A model generated the notes under the pieces. It ran no database searches and had not been told where the DNA came from. It saw nothing but the letters and a program-made list of their open reading frames with translations. Of a stretch of 64,000 nucleotides of DNA, positions 16,981 through 25,751 are shown in pieces (positions within the stretch are counted from its first letter, which is position 1; each line of letters opens with the position of its first letter). This DNA is from Paenibacillus ginsengarvi (GTDB lineage Bacteria; Bacillota; Bacilli; Paenibacillales; NBRC-103111), in contig NZ_RBAH01000002.1 of assembly GCF_003626695.1 (NCBI RefSeq), positions 186,001 through 250,000 on the forward strand. Direction: 5' to 3'. The position numbers and the translations under genes are program-made.

Positions 16981-18339
16981 CTATTGCCGATGTCTGGCTT
17001 CCATAACCATCGTGAGGCCAGGTTTCGGCCGCAGTGTAACTAGCGGTTCCAGTTCGACCGGAGGATGGCCCTCGGCAAGTCTTAGCTTGTAACGCTGTCC
17101 GATCGTTGCGAGTACGAGCGCCGCTTCCATTAAAGCGAAATTATTGCCGATGCACACCCTAGGTCCGCCTCCGAACGGAAAGTAGGCGAACTGCGGAATC
17201 GTCTTCAGAAAATCTCCCTCGAATCGTTCGGGCCGAAATTCCTCCGGATGTTCATAATATTGCGGGTTACGGTGCATCACATATTGGCTCATCATGATCG
17301 TATCGCCCGGCCGGAACGTATAGGCTCCGATCTGCACCTCATCGACAACCTCGCGGTTAATCGCCCATACGGCCGGATAAATACGCATCGACTCCCAGAG
17401 GAGCAGCTGCAAATAGTCCAGCTTGGCCAAATCGTCTACAGTCGGGATCCTTCCCTTTAGAACTGTATCCAACTCCTCGTGAAATTTCCGTTCCGCTTCG
17501 GGATTCAAGGCTAGCAAATACCAGGTCCACGAAAGCGTGTTCGCCGTCGTCTCGTGCCCCGCAATGAAAATCGTCATCACCTCGTCACGTATTTGCTCAT
17601 CGGTCATGGCGCTGCCGTCTTCGTCCCGGGCGGCGAGCAGCATCGAAAGCAAATCTTTGCGCTGCTCTCCTATCCCGTCATCACGCTTACGACGTTCCTC
17701 GATGATGGAATAGATGACATCATTGAGCAGCTTCGACGCTTCCTGAAACTTCCGATTGCTTTTTGACGGAAACCCGGCCGGCAGATCGATAATCGAGGAA
17801 GCCTTCCTGCTGACATATTTCATGCCGATATCAATGGCTTTGCCGATCTCCTCGACACCGCCTTCAAGCTGTGTGCCGAACATCGTCTCGGTAATAATGT
17901 CGAGCGTCAGCTGCATCATATCTTCGGTTATGACACGCTGCTGTCCATCGTTCCAGCCGTCCAGCATTCGAACCGTGTGGCCGACCATCGCATCCCCGTA
18001 AGCGGAAATCCGGTCTTTGCGGAACGACGGCTGCATAAGCCGGCGTTGACGGAGGTGCTTGTCCCCTTCGCTGGTCAGGACCCCTTCGCCGACAACCGCT
18101 TTTGCTGTCTGCAGCCCTTTCGCTTTGCGGAAATGCTGCTGCTTCGTCAGCAGCACTTCCTTAATCAGGTCCGGATTCGTGAGTACATACAAATGACGGC
18201 TAGGTCCAAACCGCAAATGAACGAGCTCTCCGTATTCCCGAAACGATTGCTCCAAAAATTGCAGCGGATTTTTGCGGAACGCCAGCAAATGGCCCGTTAA
18301 CGGCAGCCCTTTTGGACCCGCTGATGATTTCGTGCTCAT
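16981..18339 (-). CDS. Cytochrome P450 monooxygenase
   Basis: A 452-residue soluble P450. The I-helix motif is AGHETTANTLSW, the K-helix ExxR is ESMR, and the heme loop is FGGGPRVCIG with the axial Cys at 396. The PERF motif (RPERF) is present. The family resemblance is to the CYP4/CYP102-like group of soluble fatty-acid-type enzymes (PKGLPLTGHLLAFRKNPLQF at the start), but without a fused reductase. Start at 18339 chosen because AAGGAGG lies 9 bases upstream. It needs ferredoxin or flavodoxin partners, none of which is adjacent. The substrate could be a fatty acid or secondary metabolite. It stands alone, divergent from the lipoprotein gene. Confidence 0.93.
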   Translation of the reverse strand: MSTKSSAGPKGLPLTGHLLAFRKNPLQFLEQSFREYGELVHLRFGPSRHLYVLTNPDLIKEVLLTKQQHFRKAKGLQTAKAVVGEGVLTSEGDKHLRQRRLMQPSFRKDRISAYGDAMVGHTVRMLDGWNDGQQRVITEDMMQLTLDIITETMFGTQLEGGVEEIGKAIDIGMKYVSRKASSIIDLPAGFPSKSNRKFQEASKLLNDVIYSIIEERRKRDDGIGEQRKDLLSMLLAARDEDGSAMTDEQIRDEVMTIFIAGHETTANTLSWTWYLLALNPEAERKFHEELDTVLKGRIPTVDDLAKLDYLQLLLWESMRIYPAVWAINREVVDEVQIGAYTFRPGDTIMMSQYVMHRNPQYYEHPEEFRPERFEGDFLKTIPQFAYFPFGGGPRVCIGNNFALMEAALVLATIGQRYKLRLAEGHPPVELEPLVTLRPKPGLTMVMEARHRQ

Positions 18340-18554
18340 TATGAAAAACCTCCTTATAGGTGCGCATGGATACATCATATAGGCTTCGAAAGTGGTTTCT
18401 CATTTTTTGGGGGCGTGTAAGTTCATACTTTTTTAACATTTCGATCATAAAGCATCATCGTTCGATCACACTTTGCTCATTTCTCCCCTGTATACTTAGG
18501 TCATGTCAGGACACAAGGCCAACCCGGCTGTCCGGACTTTCCGAATACGCAAGC

Positions 18555-18583
18555 TTGCGAAAAGCAAACTTTGCTTCTCGCAA
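18555..18583 (+). repeat. Near-perfect 14-bp inverted repeat before a lipoprotein ribosome site
   Basis: TTGCGAAAAGCAAA (18555-18568) and TTTGCTTCTCGCAA (18570-18583) are reverse complements with one mismatch and one unpaired base between them. The repeat ends 8 bases before the GGGAGGAG ribosome site of the gene at 18606. In RNA it would form a strong hairpin that could modulate translation, or it could be an operator. Confidence 0.5.
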
Positions 18584-18605
18584 AGCTCACGGGAGGAGAT
18601 TCACA

Positions 18606-18989
18606 ATGAAGAAGAAGTTATCCATGGCTTTAATGATCGGCGTGATCGGCGCCGCCATGCTGACGGGATGTTCCGGGGGAGCCGATCCGGCGCTCAGTCC
18701 GGATTCGGGCGGAAGCTCGACGAGCGGTTCATCCGGCAGTAAAAGCGGTTCGACGGATACATCCAAATCAGGCAGCACCAGCTCGCCAGGCTCCAGCAGT
18801 TCCACAGGTTCCTCGGGCTCCACAGGTTCCGGTTCGACCGGCTCATCTGGCTCGACAGGCTCCTCGGGCTCGTCCAGTTCATCCGGCTCGACCGGTTCGT
18901 CAGGCTCTTCGAGCAGCTCGGGCGGCACCGGCTCCTCAAGTTCTGGCTCGACGGGTTCGTCGTCCGGCGGCGCGACGGCTCCGAAATAA
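18606..18989 (+). CDS. Ser/Gly/Thr-rich lipoprotein
   Basis: A 127-residue protein. Signal peptide KKKLSMALMIGVIGAAMLTG with lipobox LTGC (Cys near 20). Nearly all the mature part is low-complexity repeats of GSS, GST and SGS units built on TCC/TCG/GGC codons from about 18700 to 18960. There is no recognisable domain. The start at 18606 follows GGAGGAGATTCACA. The repeat-rich chain is probably an extended cell-surface spacer. The minus strand of this region is also open for over 100 codons (Pro/Glu-rich), a by-product of the repeat. It is followed by the two-component pair at 19258. Function unknown. Confidence 0.75.
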   Translation: MKKKLSMALMIGVIGAAMLTGCSGGADPALSPDSGGSSTSGSSGSKSGSTDTSKSGSTSSPGSSSSTGSSGSTGSGSTGSSGSTGSSGSSSSSGSTGSSGSSSSSGGTGSSSSGSTGSSSGGATAPK

Positions 18990-19257
18990 TTCGCACGGCT
19001 CTCTTGAATTAGTTATGGACCTCGCGCGGCAACGGGGCTCCATGTATGCGCAAAGTTTCAACAGGTAGCTTTTCCAATAACCTTTTGCATATCCGCTTTT
19101 CTCCACAAATGGCGGCTCCAATCGCTTCAAACCAGCGATCCGGGCCGCTTTTTTATGTCTTTTTCCTAATAAAGACGGCGTCTTATCAATTTCTAATGGA
19201 GAAAAGCTTAAAATCGGCCGCTTTTTTCTTTACAATGGTAGGGAGGTGATAGATGCG

Positions 19258-19971
19258 ATGAACCGTATGAAAGTGCTTGTAGCCGATGACGATCCGAACG
19301 TGAGGGAAATTTTGCGCATTTTTTTCCAAAGCCATCAGTACGATTTGCTTGAAGCCGAAAACGGTGCGGAGGCGGTTCAGCTCGTGGAGCTCGAGAACCC
19401 GGATATCGTCATCCTCGATGTGATGATGCCGGTTATGGACGGATTTACGGCTTGTCGGGAAATATTGAAGAAACGGGACGTACCCATCATAATGCTGTCC
19501 GCCAAGGGCGACGAGTTCGATCGTGTGCTCGGTCTCGAGCTGGGCGCCGACGACTATGTGACGAAGCCGTTCAGTCCGAGAGAGCTTATGTCCCGGATCA
19601 AAGCGATTTTTCGGCGCATGCAGCGAAAGTCCGGGAACGAAGAAGAAATCCGGACGGTTTACGATTTCGGCGAGCTTGTAATCGATCCGGAGCGTAGGGA
19701 AGTGGTCGTAAACGGTGAAAAATGCCCGTTTCGCCCAAAGGAGTTCGACCTGCTCGTCCATCTCGCCAAATCGCCGGGAACGGTGTTTTCCCGGGAGCAG
19801 CTTCTCGAGCAAGTATGGGGTTACGATTTTTACGGCGATATCCGCACCGTGGACGTACACATCAAGAAACTGCGCGAGAGGCTGGCCGATCTGAGGAACG
19901 GGTACATTCATACGGTGTGGGGGGTCGGTTATAAATTCGAGGCGGTGACGAGCGATGATGCAGGCGATTAA
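19258..19971 (+). CDS. OmpR/PhoB-family response regulator
   Basis: 237 residues from the ATG at 19258; a GTG at 19246 overlaps the GGGAGG ribosome site and is less likely. Receiver domain: ADDD (9-12), phosphoacceptor Asp54 in VILDVMMP, Lys103 in YVTKPFSP. The C-terminal winged helix has the standard PKEFDLLVHLAKSPGTVFSR, EQVWGYDFYGDIRTVDVHIK and WGVGYKFE. It acts as a DNA-binding transcription factor. The kinase gene overlaps its 3' end by 17 bp, so the pair is translationally coupled. The pair resembles cell-envelope or stress sensors in Bacillales. Targets unknown. Confidence 0.95.
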   Translation: MNRMKVLVADDDPNVREILRIFFQSHQYDLLEAENGAEAVQLVELENPDIVILDVMMPVMDGFTACREILKKRDVPIIMLSAKGDEFDRVLGLELGADDYVTKPFSPRELMSRIKAIFRRMQRKSGNEEEIRTVYDFGELVIDPERREVVVNGEKCPFRPKEFDLLVHLAKSPGTVFSREQLLEQVWGYDFYGDIRTVDVHIKKLRERLADLRNGYIHTVWGVGYKFEAVTSDDAGD

Positions 19972-21385
19972 CAAAACGATTTTCCGCCGTCTGTTAGTCG
20001 GATATTTGCTTACGGTTCTGCTTGGACTCGGCGTCGTTGGCCTGTTAATCTCGTTTTTTGCCAAAAGCTACATTTACAACAGCACGCAGGAGGAGCTTCT
20101 TCGCAAGGCGAAAAAAATAAATTTGGCGATCCAGGACACGCGCGTCATCGATCCCTCGGTGGAGTCCATGCTTCTTTTCTTCGATCAAACGTTTGATGCG
20201 CGCATTTGGATATTTGATGAAAAAGGGAAAATCATCGCAACGTCGACGAAGGACGAAGTGTTTATCGGCAAGTCGGTCGCTACATCTATCGCCAAAAAGG
20301 TCGCAAGCGGCGAAACGGCGATCAGCGAGCTGTCGGTCGAAGGGTTGTCGCAGCCGATGATATCCGTAGCCGTCCCATGGGGAAAAGATGACCGCTTATA
20401 TGGCGGAATCGTGCTGCACTCGCCGGTCAACGGCATCAAGGAGACGGTCAGTCATATTCGCGAAACGATACTATGGGGAACCTTAATCGGGGTTCTGATC
20501 TCCACCGCAATGGTCTCTTATTTGTCTTGGTCCATCTCCCGGCCGCTTCAGCAGATCGACCGCGCCGCTTCGGAAATCGGCATGGGCAATTATGCGAAGC
20601 GAATCGAGATCGACTCAGCCGACGAGATCGGCGATTTGGCGCAGACGATCAATTCGATGGCGGGCAAGCTCGAGCTGACGGAGAGGGACCGGACCAAAGC
20701 GGATCAAATCCGCACCGAATTTTTGGCCAACGTCTCGCACGAGCTGCGGACGCCGCTGACCGCTATGCAAGGATTTCTGGAAGCGCTGCAGGACGGGCTA
20801 ATCGACGAAGGGCGCCGTCAGTCGTATTACGGCATCATGGTGCAGGAAACGCTTCATATGAACCGGCTGCTGGACGATCTGACAATGCTGGACAAGCTGA
20901 AAAACGGCGAAATCCGGCTTTCGCTGCATCCGACCGACGTTTGCGCGTTTTTGTCCAAAGCGGCGATGAAATTCGAGGCTATCGCGGCTGCCAAGCGGCT
21001 GGAGCTGCATGTCGAATGCCAGGCCGTGCTGCCTCCTGTATACGCCGATGACGACCGGCTGGAACAAATCGTCAGCAATGTGGTGAACAATGCGATCAAG
21101 TTTACAGAGCTGGGTACGATTCGGTTAAGCGCCCGACAGCTTGGCGCCAGTATCGAATTCGTCGTGGCCGACACCGGAATCGGCATATCCCGAGCGGACC
21201 AGGAGCTCATCTGGGAACGGTTTTTCAAAGCCGATCGCGGGAGGGCGAGCAACAAAAAAGGCACCGGCCTTGGACTGGCGATCGTGAAGGAGCTCGTCGA
21301 ACTGCACGGCGGTTCGATCGCGGTAGAGAGCGAGCCCGGGAGAGGGGCGACGTTTACGATCCGGCTGCCTGCCGTAATTGGATAA
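19955..21385 (+). CDS. HAMP-domain sensor histidine kinase
   Basis: A 476-residue membrane kinase. The first transmembrane helix is near 10-38 (LLVGYLLTVLLGLGVVGLLI), then an extracytoplasmic domain of about 130 residues; the second helix is near 172-192. A HAMP linker (SRPLQQIDRAASEIGMGNYA) follows. HisKA has His262 in NVSHELRTPLTAM. The catalytic domain has NNAIKFTE, DTGIGISRAD and GTGLGLAIVKELVELHGG. It pairs with the OmpR-type regulator that it overlaps. The sensor domain shape (single PAS-like fold between two helices) is like PhoR/ResE/WalK relatives; the signal is not identifiable. Followed by a terminator at 21414. Confidence 0.95.
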   Translation: MMQAINKTIFRRLLVGYLLTVLLGLGVVGLLISFFAKSYIYNSTQEELLRKAKKINLAIQDTRVIDPSVESMLLFFDQTFDARIWIFDEKGKIIATSTKDEVFIGKSVATSIAKKVASGETAISELSVEGLSQPMISVAVPWGKDDRLYGGIVLHSPVNGIKETVSHIRETILWGTLIGVLISTAMVSYLSWSISRPLQQIDRAASEIGMGNYAKRIEIDSADEIGDLAQTINSMAGKLELTERDRTKADQIRTEFLANVSHELRTPLTAMQGFLEALQDGLIDEGRRQSYYGIMVQETLHMNRLLDDLTMLDKLKNGEIRLSLHPTDVCAFLSKAAMKFEAIAAAKRLELHVECQAVLPPVYADDDRLEQIVSNVVNNAIKFTELGTIRLSARQLGASIEFVVADTGIGISRADQELIWERFFKADRGRASNKKGTGLGLAIVKELVELHGGSIAVESEPGRGATFTIRLPAVIG

Positions 21386-21413
21386 ACATTAAAAGATAAA
21401 CCGAACCCATAAA

Positions 21414-21453
21414 GCTTGCCTGCTTGATTTAACAGGCGGGCTCTTGTTTTTTT
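21414..21453 (+). terminator. Rho-independent terminator after the two-component operon
   Basis: GCTTGCCTG pairs with CAGGCGGGC (two G-U pairs) and is followed by TCTTGTTTTTTT. It isolates the kinase operon from the riboswitch-controlled nrd operon. Confidence 0.8.
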
Positions 21454-21540
21454 CAGGAAGGATCTGGTCGTATCCGCTTGAAAAGGGGAATCAAGATGTT
21501 GATGAAACATGGTCGAATTACCTATTCTTTATACTGTATA

Positions 21541-21569
21541 TTGGAAAATGATCGCGGATGTGTTACAAT
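21541..21569 (+). promoter_or_regulatory. Sigma-A-type promoter of the riboswitch/nrd transcript
   Basis: TTGGAA (21541-21546) and TACAAT (21564-21569) are separated by exactly 17 bases. Transcription would begin near 21576, about 17 bases before the riboswitch P1 stem, as expected. Confidence 0.7.
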
Positions 21570-21592
21570 CAACACTATCCAATTTCATATGA

Positions 21593-21756
21593 GTTTTAGT
21601 CGGGTACTACTGATGTAGTTTAATAGGGAAGCTAGTGAGAAGCTAGTGCTGTCCCCGCAACTGTAACGCTGACAAACGTTCACATCCACTGTGCTGTTAG
21701 GCATGGGAAGGGAACGCCAGGAGGAAGCGAAGCCAGGAGACCTGCCTGACTAAAAC
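21593..21756 (+). promoter_or_regulatory. Cobalamin (B12) riboswitch
   Basis: The closing stem P1 is formed by GTTTTAGTC (21593-21601) and GACTAAAAC (21748-21756). Between them are the class hallmarks in order: TAATAGGGAAGCTAGTGAGA, CTGTCCCCGCAACTGTAA and the conserved B12 box AGCCAGGAGACCTGCC (21731-21746). A terminator hairpin at 21878-21904 stands between the aptamer and the first gene, so control is probably by transcription termination when adenosylcobalamin is present. The genes controlled encode a B12-independent class Ib ribonucleotide reductase, the logical target when a B12-dependent enzyme is also encoded in the genome. Confidence 0.95.
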
Positions 21757-21877
21757 GACTGCATTTCTCCGGGGGCTGGGAAATGAACGATGACCATGTG
21801 GATTCTAGCAAAGAGCGCTGTCTGATCAAGCGGCGCGTTGTTTATTGCTGGATTCGGATCGTGCTTTTCGTTTGCAG

Positions 21878-21904
21878 CACTCTCGGAGATGAGGGTGTTT
21901 TTTT
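21878..21904 (+). terminator. Riboswitch-controlled terminator before nrd genes
   Basis: CACTCTC pairs with GAGGGTG (one G-U pair) over a six-base loop and is followed by seven T. It lies between the B12 aptamer and the first start codon, as expected of an expression platform. Confidence 0.75.
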
Positions 21905-21941
21905 GTGCCCGATAATTAGAGAGAAGAGAGGAAAATGAATA

Positions 21942-22166
21942 ATGAAACTTTACACGAAAACCGTATGTCCAAAATGCTTGTGGATTAAGTCGGAGCTGCA
22001 GCGATCGGGACTTGAGGTCGAGATTATAAATATCGATCATAATGAGGAAGCGCGCAACATGCTGGTGGAGGCCGGTGTGATGAGCGTGCCTGTTTTGGAA
22101 AAGGACGGAGCCTTTATTTTCGATACGAATGAAATGGTTAAGCAGTTGGAGCAGCTAAGCGTATGA
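21942..22166 (+). CDS. nrdH: Glutaredoxin-like protein NrdH
   Basis: A 74-residue thioredoxin-fold protein with the redox motif CPKC (Cys9, Cys12) and the cis-proline segment VMSVPVLEKDG, as in NrdH redoxins. It should reduce the C-terminal cysteines of NrdE. It is the first gene after the cobalamin riboswitch and overlaps nrdI by four bases (ATGA at 22163). GAGAGGAAAATGAATA precedes the ATG. The size is typical (72-80). Confidence 0.9.
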   Translation: MKLYTKTVCPKCLWIKSELQRSGLEVEIINIDHNEEARNMLVEAGVMSVPVLEKDGAFIFDTNEMVKQLEQLSV

Positions 22167-22534
22167 TCGCTTACGCCAGCCGTACCGGAAACGTCCGCTA
22201 TATCGTTTCGCGTCTGCAATTGCCCGCATTCGAAATCGAGGAAAACCGCTCCTTTACGGACCCCTATTTGCTTTTTACATATACGGACGGGATAGGGGAA
22301 GTACCTAGTAAGGTTAAGCGCTTCTTGGAACAGAACGGCAATTATTGCCGGGGAGTCATTGTCAGCGGCAACAGCAATTTCGGGCATCAGGTGTTCGGTG
22401 CTGCCGGCGACGCCATCGCAGCGGAATTACAAATTCCGCTTATTCGGAAAGTCGACATGCGCGGATTTTCGGATGATTACACGGCCATTCAAGACTTTTA
22501 CGAGCAATGTTTCGGAAAGGAGCGAGTCGGTTGA
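22163..22534 (+). CDS. nrdI: NrdI flavodoxin-like protein
   Basis: A 123-residue flavoprotein. The opening MIAYASRTGNVRYIVSRL has the FMN phosphate loop (SRTGN). TYTDGIGEVPSKVKRFLEQN and VSGNSNFGHQVFGAAGDAIA are the conserved NrdI stretches. In class Ib systems reduced NrdI supplies superoxide to assemble the manganese-tyrosyl radical in NrdF. Its four-base overlap with nrdH and with nrdE (TTGA at 22531) indicates a tightly coupled operon. Confidence 0.95.
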   Translation: MIAYASRTGNVRYIVSRLQLPAFEIEENRSFTDPYLLFTYTDGIGEVPSKVKRFLEQNGNYCRGVIVSGNSNFGHQVFGAAGDAIAAELQIPLIRKVDMRGFSDDYTAIQDFYEQCFGKERVG

Positions 22535-24624
22535 AATCTTATTTGAAATTAAACAACGAAGTGTTGAATCAATACAGTCGTACGGGGAAACTCGATCTCG
22601 TCAAGGATAAGGAAGCTACGCGCCGTTATTTTTTGGAGCATGTAAACGCGAAATTGCGTTATTTTATCGATACGAAAGAAAAAATTCGCTATCTTGTGGA
22701 TGAAGGCTATTATGAAGCCGAGTTCCTGCAGCAGTACGAGATGGCATTTATAGAGCGGCTCTACGAGAAGGCGTATGCTTATAATTTCCGTTTTCCTTCC
22801 TTCATGAGCGCCAGCAAATTTTACGAAAGCTACGCTATGAAAAGCAGGAACAACGAAGAAATTCTTGAAAAATACGAGGATCGTATCGTCATTATTGCTC
22901 TGTATCTGGCCCAAGGGAATGAACAGCTGGCGGAACGAGCCGTAGAAGCTATGATGTCGGCTTACCAGCCTGCGACACCTACTGCGCTGAACAGCGGCAA
23001 AAAGGCACGCGGCGAGCTCGTCAGCTGTTTCAAATTAACGATGGATGATTCGATGAACAGCATCGCCGAGAATATCGGGTATTGCTTGGAGCTGTCTCGC
23101 CTTGGAGGCGGGGTAGGGGTGAACGCAACCGATTTGCGGCCGCTGGGCGATCCGATTAAAGGGATTCTGAACCGCGCGAGCGGCGTCATGCCGGTTGCCA
23201 AGCTGCTTGAGAATTCGTTCTCCTATTCGAATCAATTGGGTCAGCGCAACGGCTCCGGAGTCTTATATTTGAATATTTTCCATGCCGATATTGAAAGCTT
23301 CATCTCCGCCAAAAAACCGAATGCCGACGAAAAAATTCGTCTCGCAACGTTATCTACCGGCATCATTGTGCCCAGTATCTTTTTCGAACTGATGAAACGG
23401 GACAAGGATATGGTGTTGTTTAGCCCCTACGACATCTATAAGGAATACGGCAAGCGGATGTCCGAGATCAGCATTAGCGAGATGTACTATGAATTGTTGG
23501 ACAATCCGAACATTCGCAAGATCAAACGGATCAATGCGCGGAAGATGTATACGGAAGTCAAGAAAGCTCAGTTCGAATCGGGATATCCGTTCGAAGTATT
23601 CGACGATCATGTGAACGAACAGCATGCGCTGCGCAACTTGGGACGCGTGAAAATGTCGAACTTATGCACGGAAATTTTGCAGGTTCAGAAAACTAGCGTC
23701 ATAAACGATCATGATGCGGAGAACGAGTATGGATTCGACGTATCCTGTAATTTGGGCTCTCTGGACATCCATAAGGCCACGCAGAACGAACAGTTCGAGT
23801 CCTTGATCGATACGGCCATGCGTCTGTTAACGAACGTATCGCTGATGACCAATATCAAAAATGTGCCTTCCGTCGCAAAAGCGAACCGCCAGATGCATTC
23901 CGTCGGACTTGGCTTCATGAACTTGCACGGACATTTGGTCTCCCAAGGATTGGCCTACGGCTCGCAGGAATCGATCGCGTTTCTTGATGCCTTTACCGAG
24001 GCTGTCAACTATTACTCGCTGCTTTCGTCCATGAAGATCGCTCAAGAAAGAAAGGAAACGTTTTATGGCTTTGAACAAAGCGATTATGCGAATGGAGCTT
24101 ACTTCGACAAGTACATCTCCAAGCCGGCTTCGAACTTGCCGGTAGAAGTTCGTAACGCTTTGGGACATGTTCCGACGATTACGCAGGAAATGTGGCTGGA
24201 GTTAAAGGAACAAGTCATGGCAAATGGCTTGTTTAATGCCTACCGCTTGGCGATTGCACCTACGGGGAGCATTTCCTATATCCGCAACAGTACGGCTTCC
24301 ATTGCTCCTTGTACGGAAAAAGTCGAAATTCGCGACTATGCCGACAGCCGGACCATTTATCCGATGCCCTTCTTGAATAATGACAATATCTCCTTGTATA
24401 AGGAGGCTTACGAAGTCGATCAGTACCGAATGGTCGATTTGTATGCTGCGGCACAGCAGCATATTGACCAGGGAATTTCCATGACGCTGTATGTGACCGA
24501 TCAATGGACGACCGAGCAGCTCGCCCGCCTTTACATCTACGCCTGGATGAAAGGGATCAAAACCGTATATTATGTGCGTCAGCGGCTGCAAACGATTGAG
24601 GAGTGTGTATCGTGCTCGATATAA
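22531..24624 (+). CDS. nrdE: Class Ib ribonucleoside-diphosphate reductase, alpha subunit
   Basis: 697 residues from the TTG at 22531, which has AAAGGAG 8 bases upstream and overlaps the nrdI stop; an upstream in-frame start would lie within nrdI. Active-site landmarks: the redox Cys in GELVSCFKLTMDDSMNS, the radical-chain motif MSNLCTEILQ (Asn, Cys, Glu) and its partner SCNLGSLDIHK. PTGSISYIRNSTASIAPC is the phosphate-binding stretch, and the C-terminal pair ECVSCSI accepts electrons from the redoxin. It lacks the long N-terminal ATP cone of class Ia enzymes, as expected for NrdE. It reduces ribonucleotides to deoxyribonucleotides with NrdF. Controlled by the B12 riboswitch upstream. Confidence 0.97.
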   Translation: MKSYLKLNNEVLNQYSRTGKLDLVKDKEATRRYFLEHVNAKLRYFIDTKEKIRYLVDEGYYEAEFLQQYEMAFIERLYEKAYAYNFRFPSFMSASKFYESYAMKSRNNEEILEKYEDRIVIIALYLAQGNEQLAERAVEAMMSAYQPATPTALNSGKKARGELVSCFKLTMDDSMNSIAENIGYCLELSRLGGGVGVNATDLRPLGDPIKGILNRASGVMPVAKLLENSFSYSNQLGQRNGSGVLYLNIFHADIESFISAKKPNADEKIRLATLSTGIIVPSIFFELMKRDKDMVLFSPYDIYKEYGKRMSEISISEMYYELLDNPNIRKIKRINARKMYTEVKKAQFESGYPFEVFDDHVNEQHALRNLGRVKMSNLCTEILQVQKTSVINDHDAENEYGFDVSCNLGSLDIHKATQNEQFESLIDTAMRLLTNVSLMTNIKNVPSVAKANRQMHSVGLGFMNLHGHLVSQGLAYGSQESIAFLDAFTEAVNYYSLLSSMKIAQERKETFYGFEQSDYANGAYFDKYISKPASNLPVEVRNALGHVPTITQEMWLELKEQVMANGLFNAYRLAIAPTGSISYIRNSTASIAPCTEKVEIRDYADSRTIYPMPFLNNDNISLYKEAYEVDQYRMVDLYAAAQQHIDQGISMTLYVTDQWTTEQLARLYIYAWMKGIKTVYYVRQRLQTIEECVSCSI

Positions 24625-25577
24625 AACCATTTGAAGCGGTCAATTGGAACAAAAATCAACATGAACTGACCAAAGTATTCTGGGACCAGCAGTGGAAGCA
24701 AATCTGGTTTCCGGAAGAGATTGCCGTCAGCAAAGATATTAAACAGTGGCAGGATTTTGCGCATCAAGACACGTACAAAAAAGTGTTAGGCGGCTTAACC
24801 CTGCTCGATACGATTCAGACGAATATCGGGATGAATGAAATCGCGCGTTTCGAGACGAATCTGCAAGAGAAGGCGCTGTATACGGTGTTTGCTTCTTTTG
24901 AAGCCATTCATGCGAAGTCCTATTCGTATATTTTCACGACCTTGTGCACGAACAGCGAAATCGATGCCGTATTCGACTGGGTTAAACGCAATGAATATTT
25001 GCAATATAAAGCGAAACGGATCAGCGATGTTTATCTTTCGATCGAAGCAGGCAATGAAGTATCGCTGTGGAAAGCCATGTTTGCTTCGGTCATGCTCGAA
25101 TCGTTTTTGTTTTACTCCGGCTTCTTTTTTCCGCTTTATTTAGGCGGGCAAGGCGTGCTTCGGAACAGCGCGGAAGTGATTTCCTTAATATTGCGAGATG
25201 AATCCATCCATGGGGTTGCGATCGGCTATTTCGCTCAACAACGGTTTAAGCAGTTTACCGCTGAGCAGCGGGAGCAGTTGACGGTCTGGGGCTTCGAGTT
25301 TCTGCTCGATCTGTACCATAATGAGATGAATTACACGAACGATTTATATGCCGAAACCGGATTAAGCCCGGACGTGAAAAGTTATGTCCGCTATAACGCG
25401 AACAAAGCCTTGATGAATCTGGGCCTTGAAGTGATGTTCCCGGAAGAGGAAGTTAATCCGATTGTAATGAACGGTATCCGCAACGAAGGCTCTACGTACG
25501 ATTTCTTTTCCCAGAAGGGTTCGACTTACGCCGTGGCGAAGGTAGCCCCGATTACGGACGATACGTTTCGTTTTTGA
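24612..25577 (+). CDS. nrdF: Class Ib ribonucleoside-diphosphate reductase, beta subunit
   Basis: 321 residues from the GTG at 24612; GAGGAG lies 8 bases before it, while the GTG at 24603 overlaps that site. Metal ligands are recognisable: WFPEEIAVSKDIKQW (Asp and Glu), SFEAIHAKSYSYIF (ExxH) and LRDESIHGVAIGYF (ExxH), with the radical Tyr region between. It holds the Mn or Fe tyrosyl radical that starts catalysis in NrdE. The gene overlaps nrdE by 13 bp and ends the operon before the terminator at 25602. Confidence 0.97.
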   Translation: MLDIKPFEAVNWNKNQHELTKVFWDQQWKQIWFPEEIAVSKDIKQWQDFAHQDTYKKVLGGLTLLDTIQTNIGMNEIARFETNLQEKALYTVFASFEAIHAKSYSYIFTTLCTNSEIDAVFDWVKRNEYLQYKAKRISDVYLSIEAGNEVSLWKAMFASVMLESFLFYSGFFFPLYLGGQGVLRNSAEVISLILRDESIHGVAIGYFAQQRFKQFTAEQREQLTVWGFEFLLDLYHNEMNYTNDLYAETGLSPDVKSYVRYNANKALMNLGLEVMFPEEEVNPIVMNGIRNEGSTYDFFSQKGSTYAVAKVAPITDDTFRF

Positions 25578-25601
25578 GAAAAATTTTATAGGCGCAAATC
25601 G

Positions 25602-25632
25602 AGCAGGCTGCATCGCGGCCTGCTTGTTTGTC
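25602..25632 (+). terminator. Terminator of the nrd operon
   Basis: AGCAGGC pairs with GCCTGCT over a nine-base loop and is followed by TGTTTGT, a modest T-rich tail. Confidence 0.6.
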
Positions 25633-25751
25633 GTATTGCGAGATACGGAGAAATTCTGGAAAAAAAAGAGAAATTAAAACGAACCGGACTGCCCGCTGCT
25701 CCATCTAATCTTTAGTGCAAGGAAGGGGCATGTAAAAGGAGGTTTCGGAAT

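Noticed and set aside
18700..18960. Repetitive GGCTC/TCCGG sequence as a CRISPR array
   Set aside because: The units are short, without regular spacers, and encode Ser/Gly/Thr repeats of a lipoprotein.
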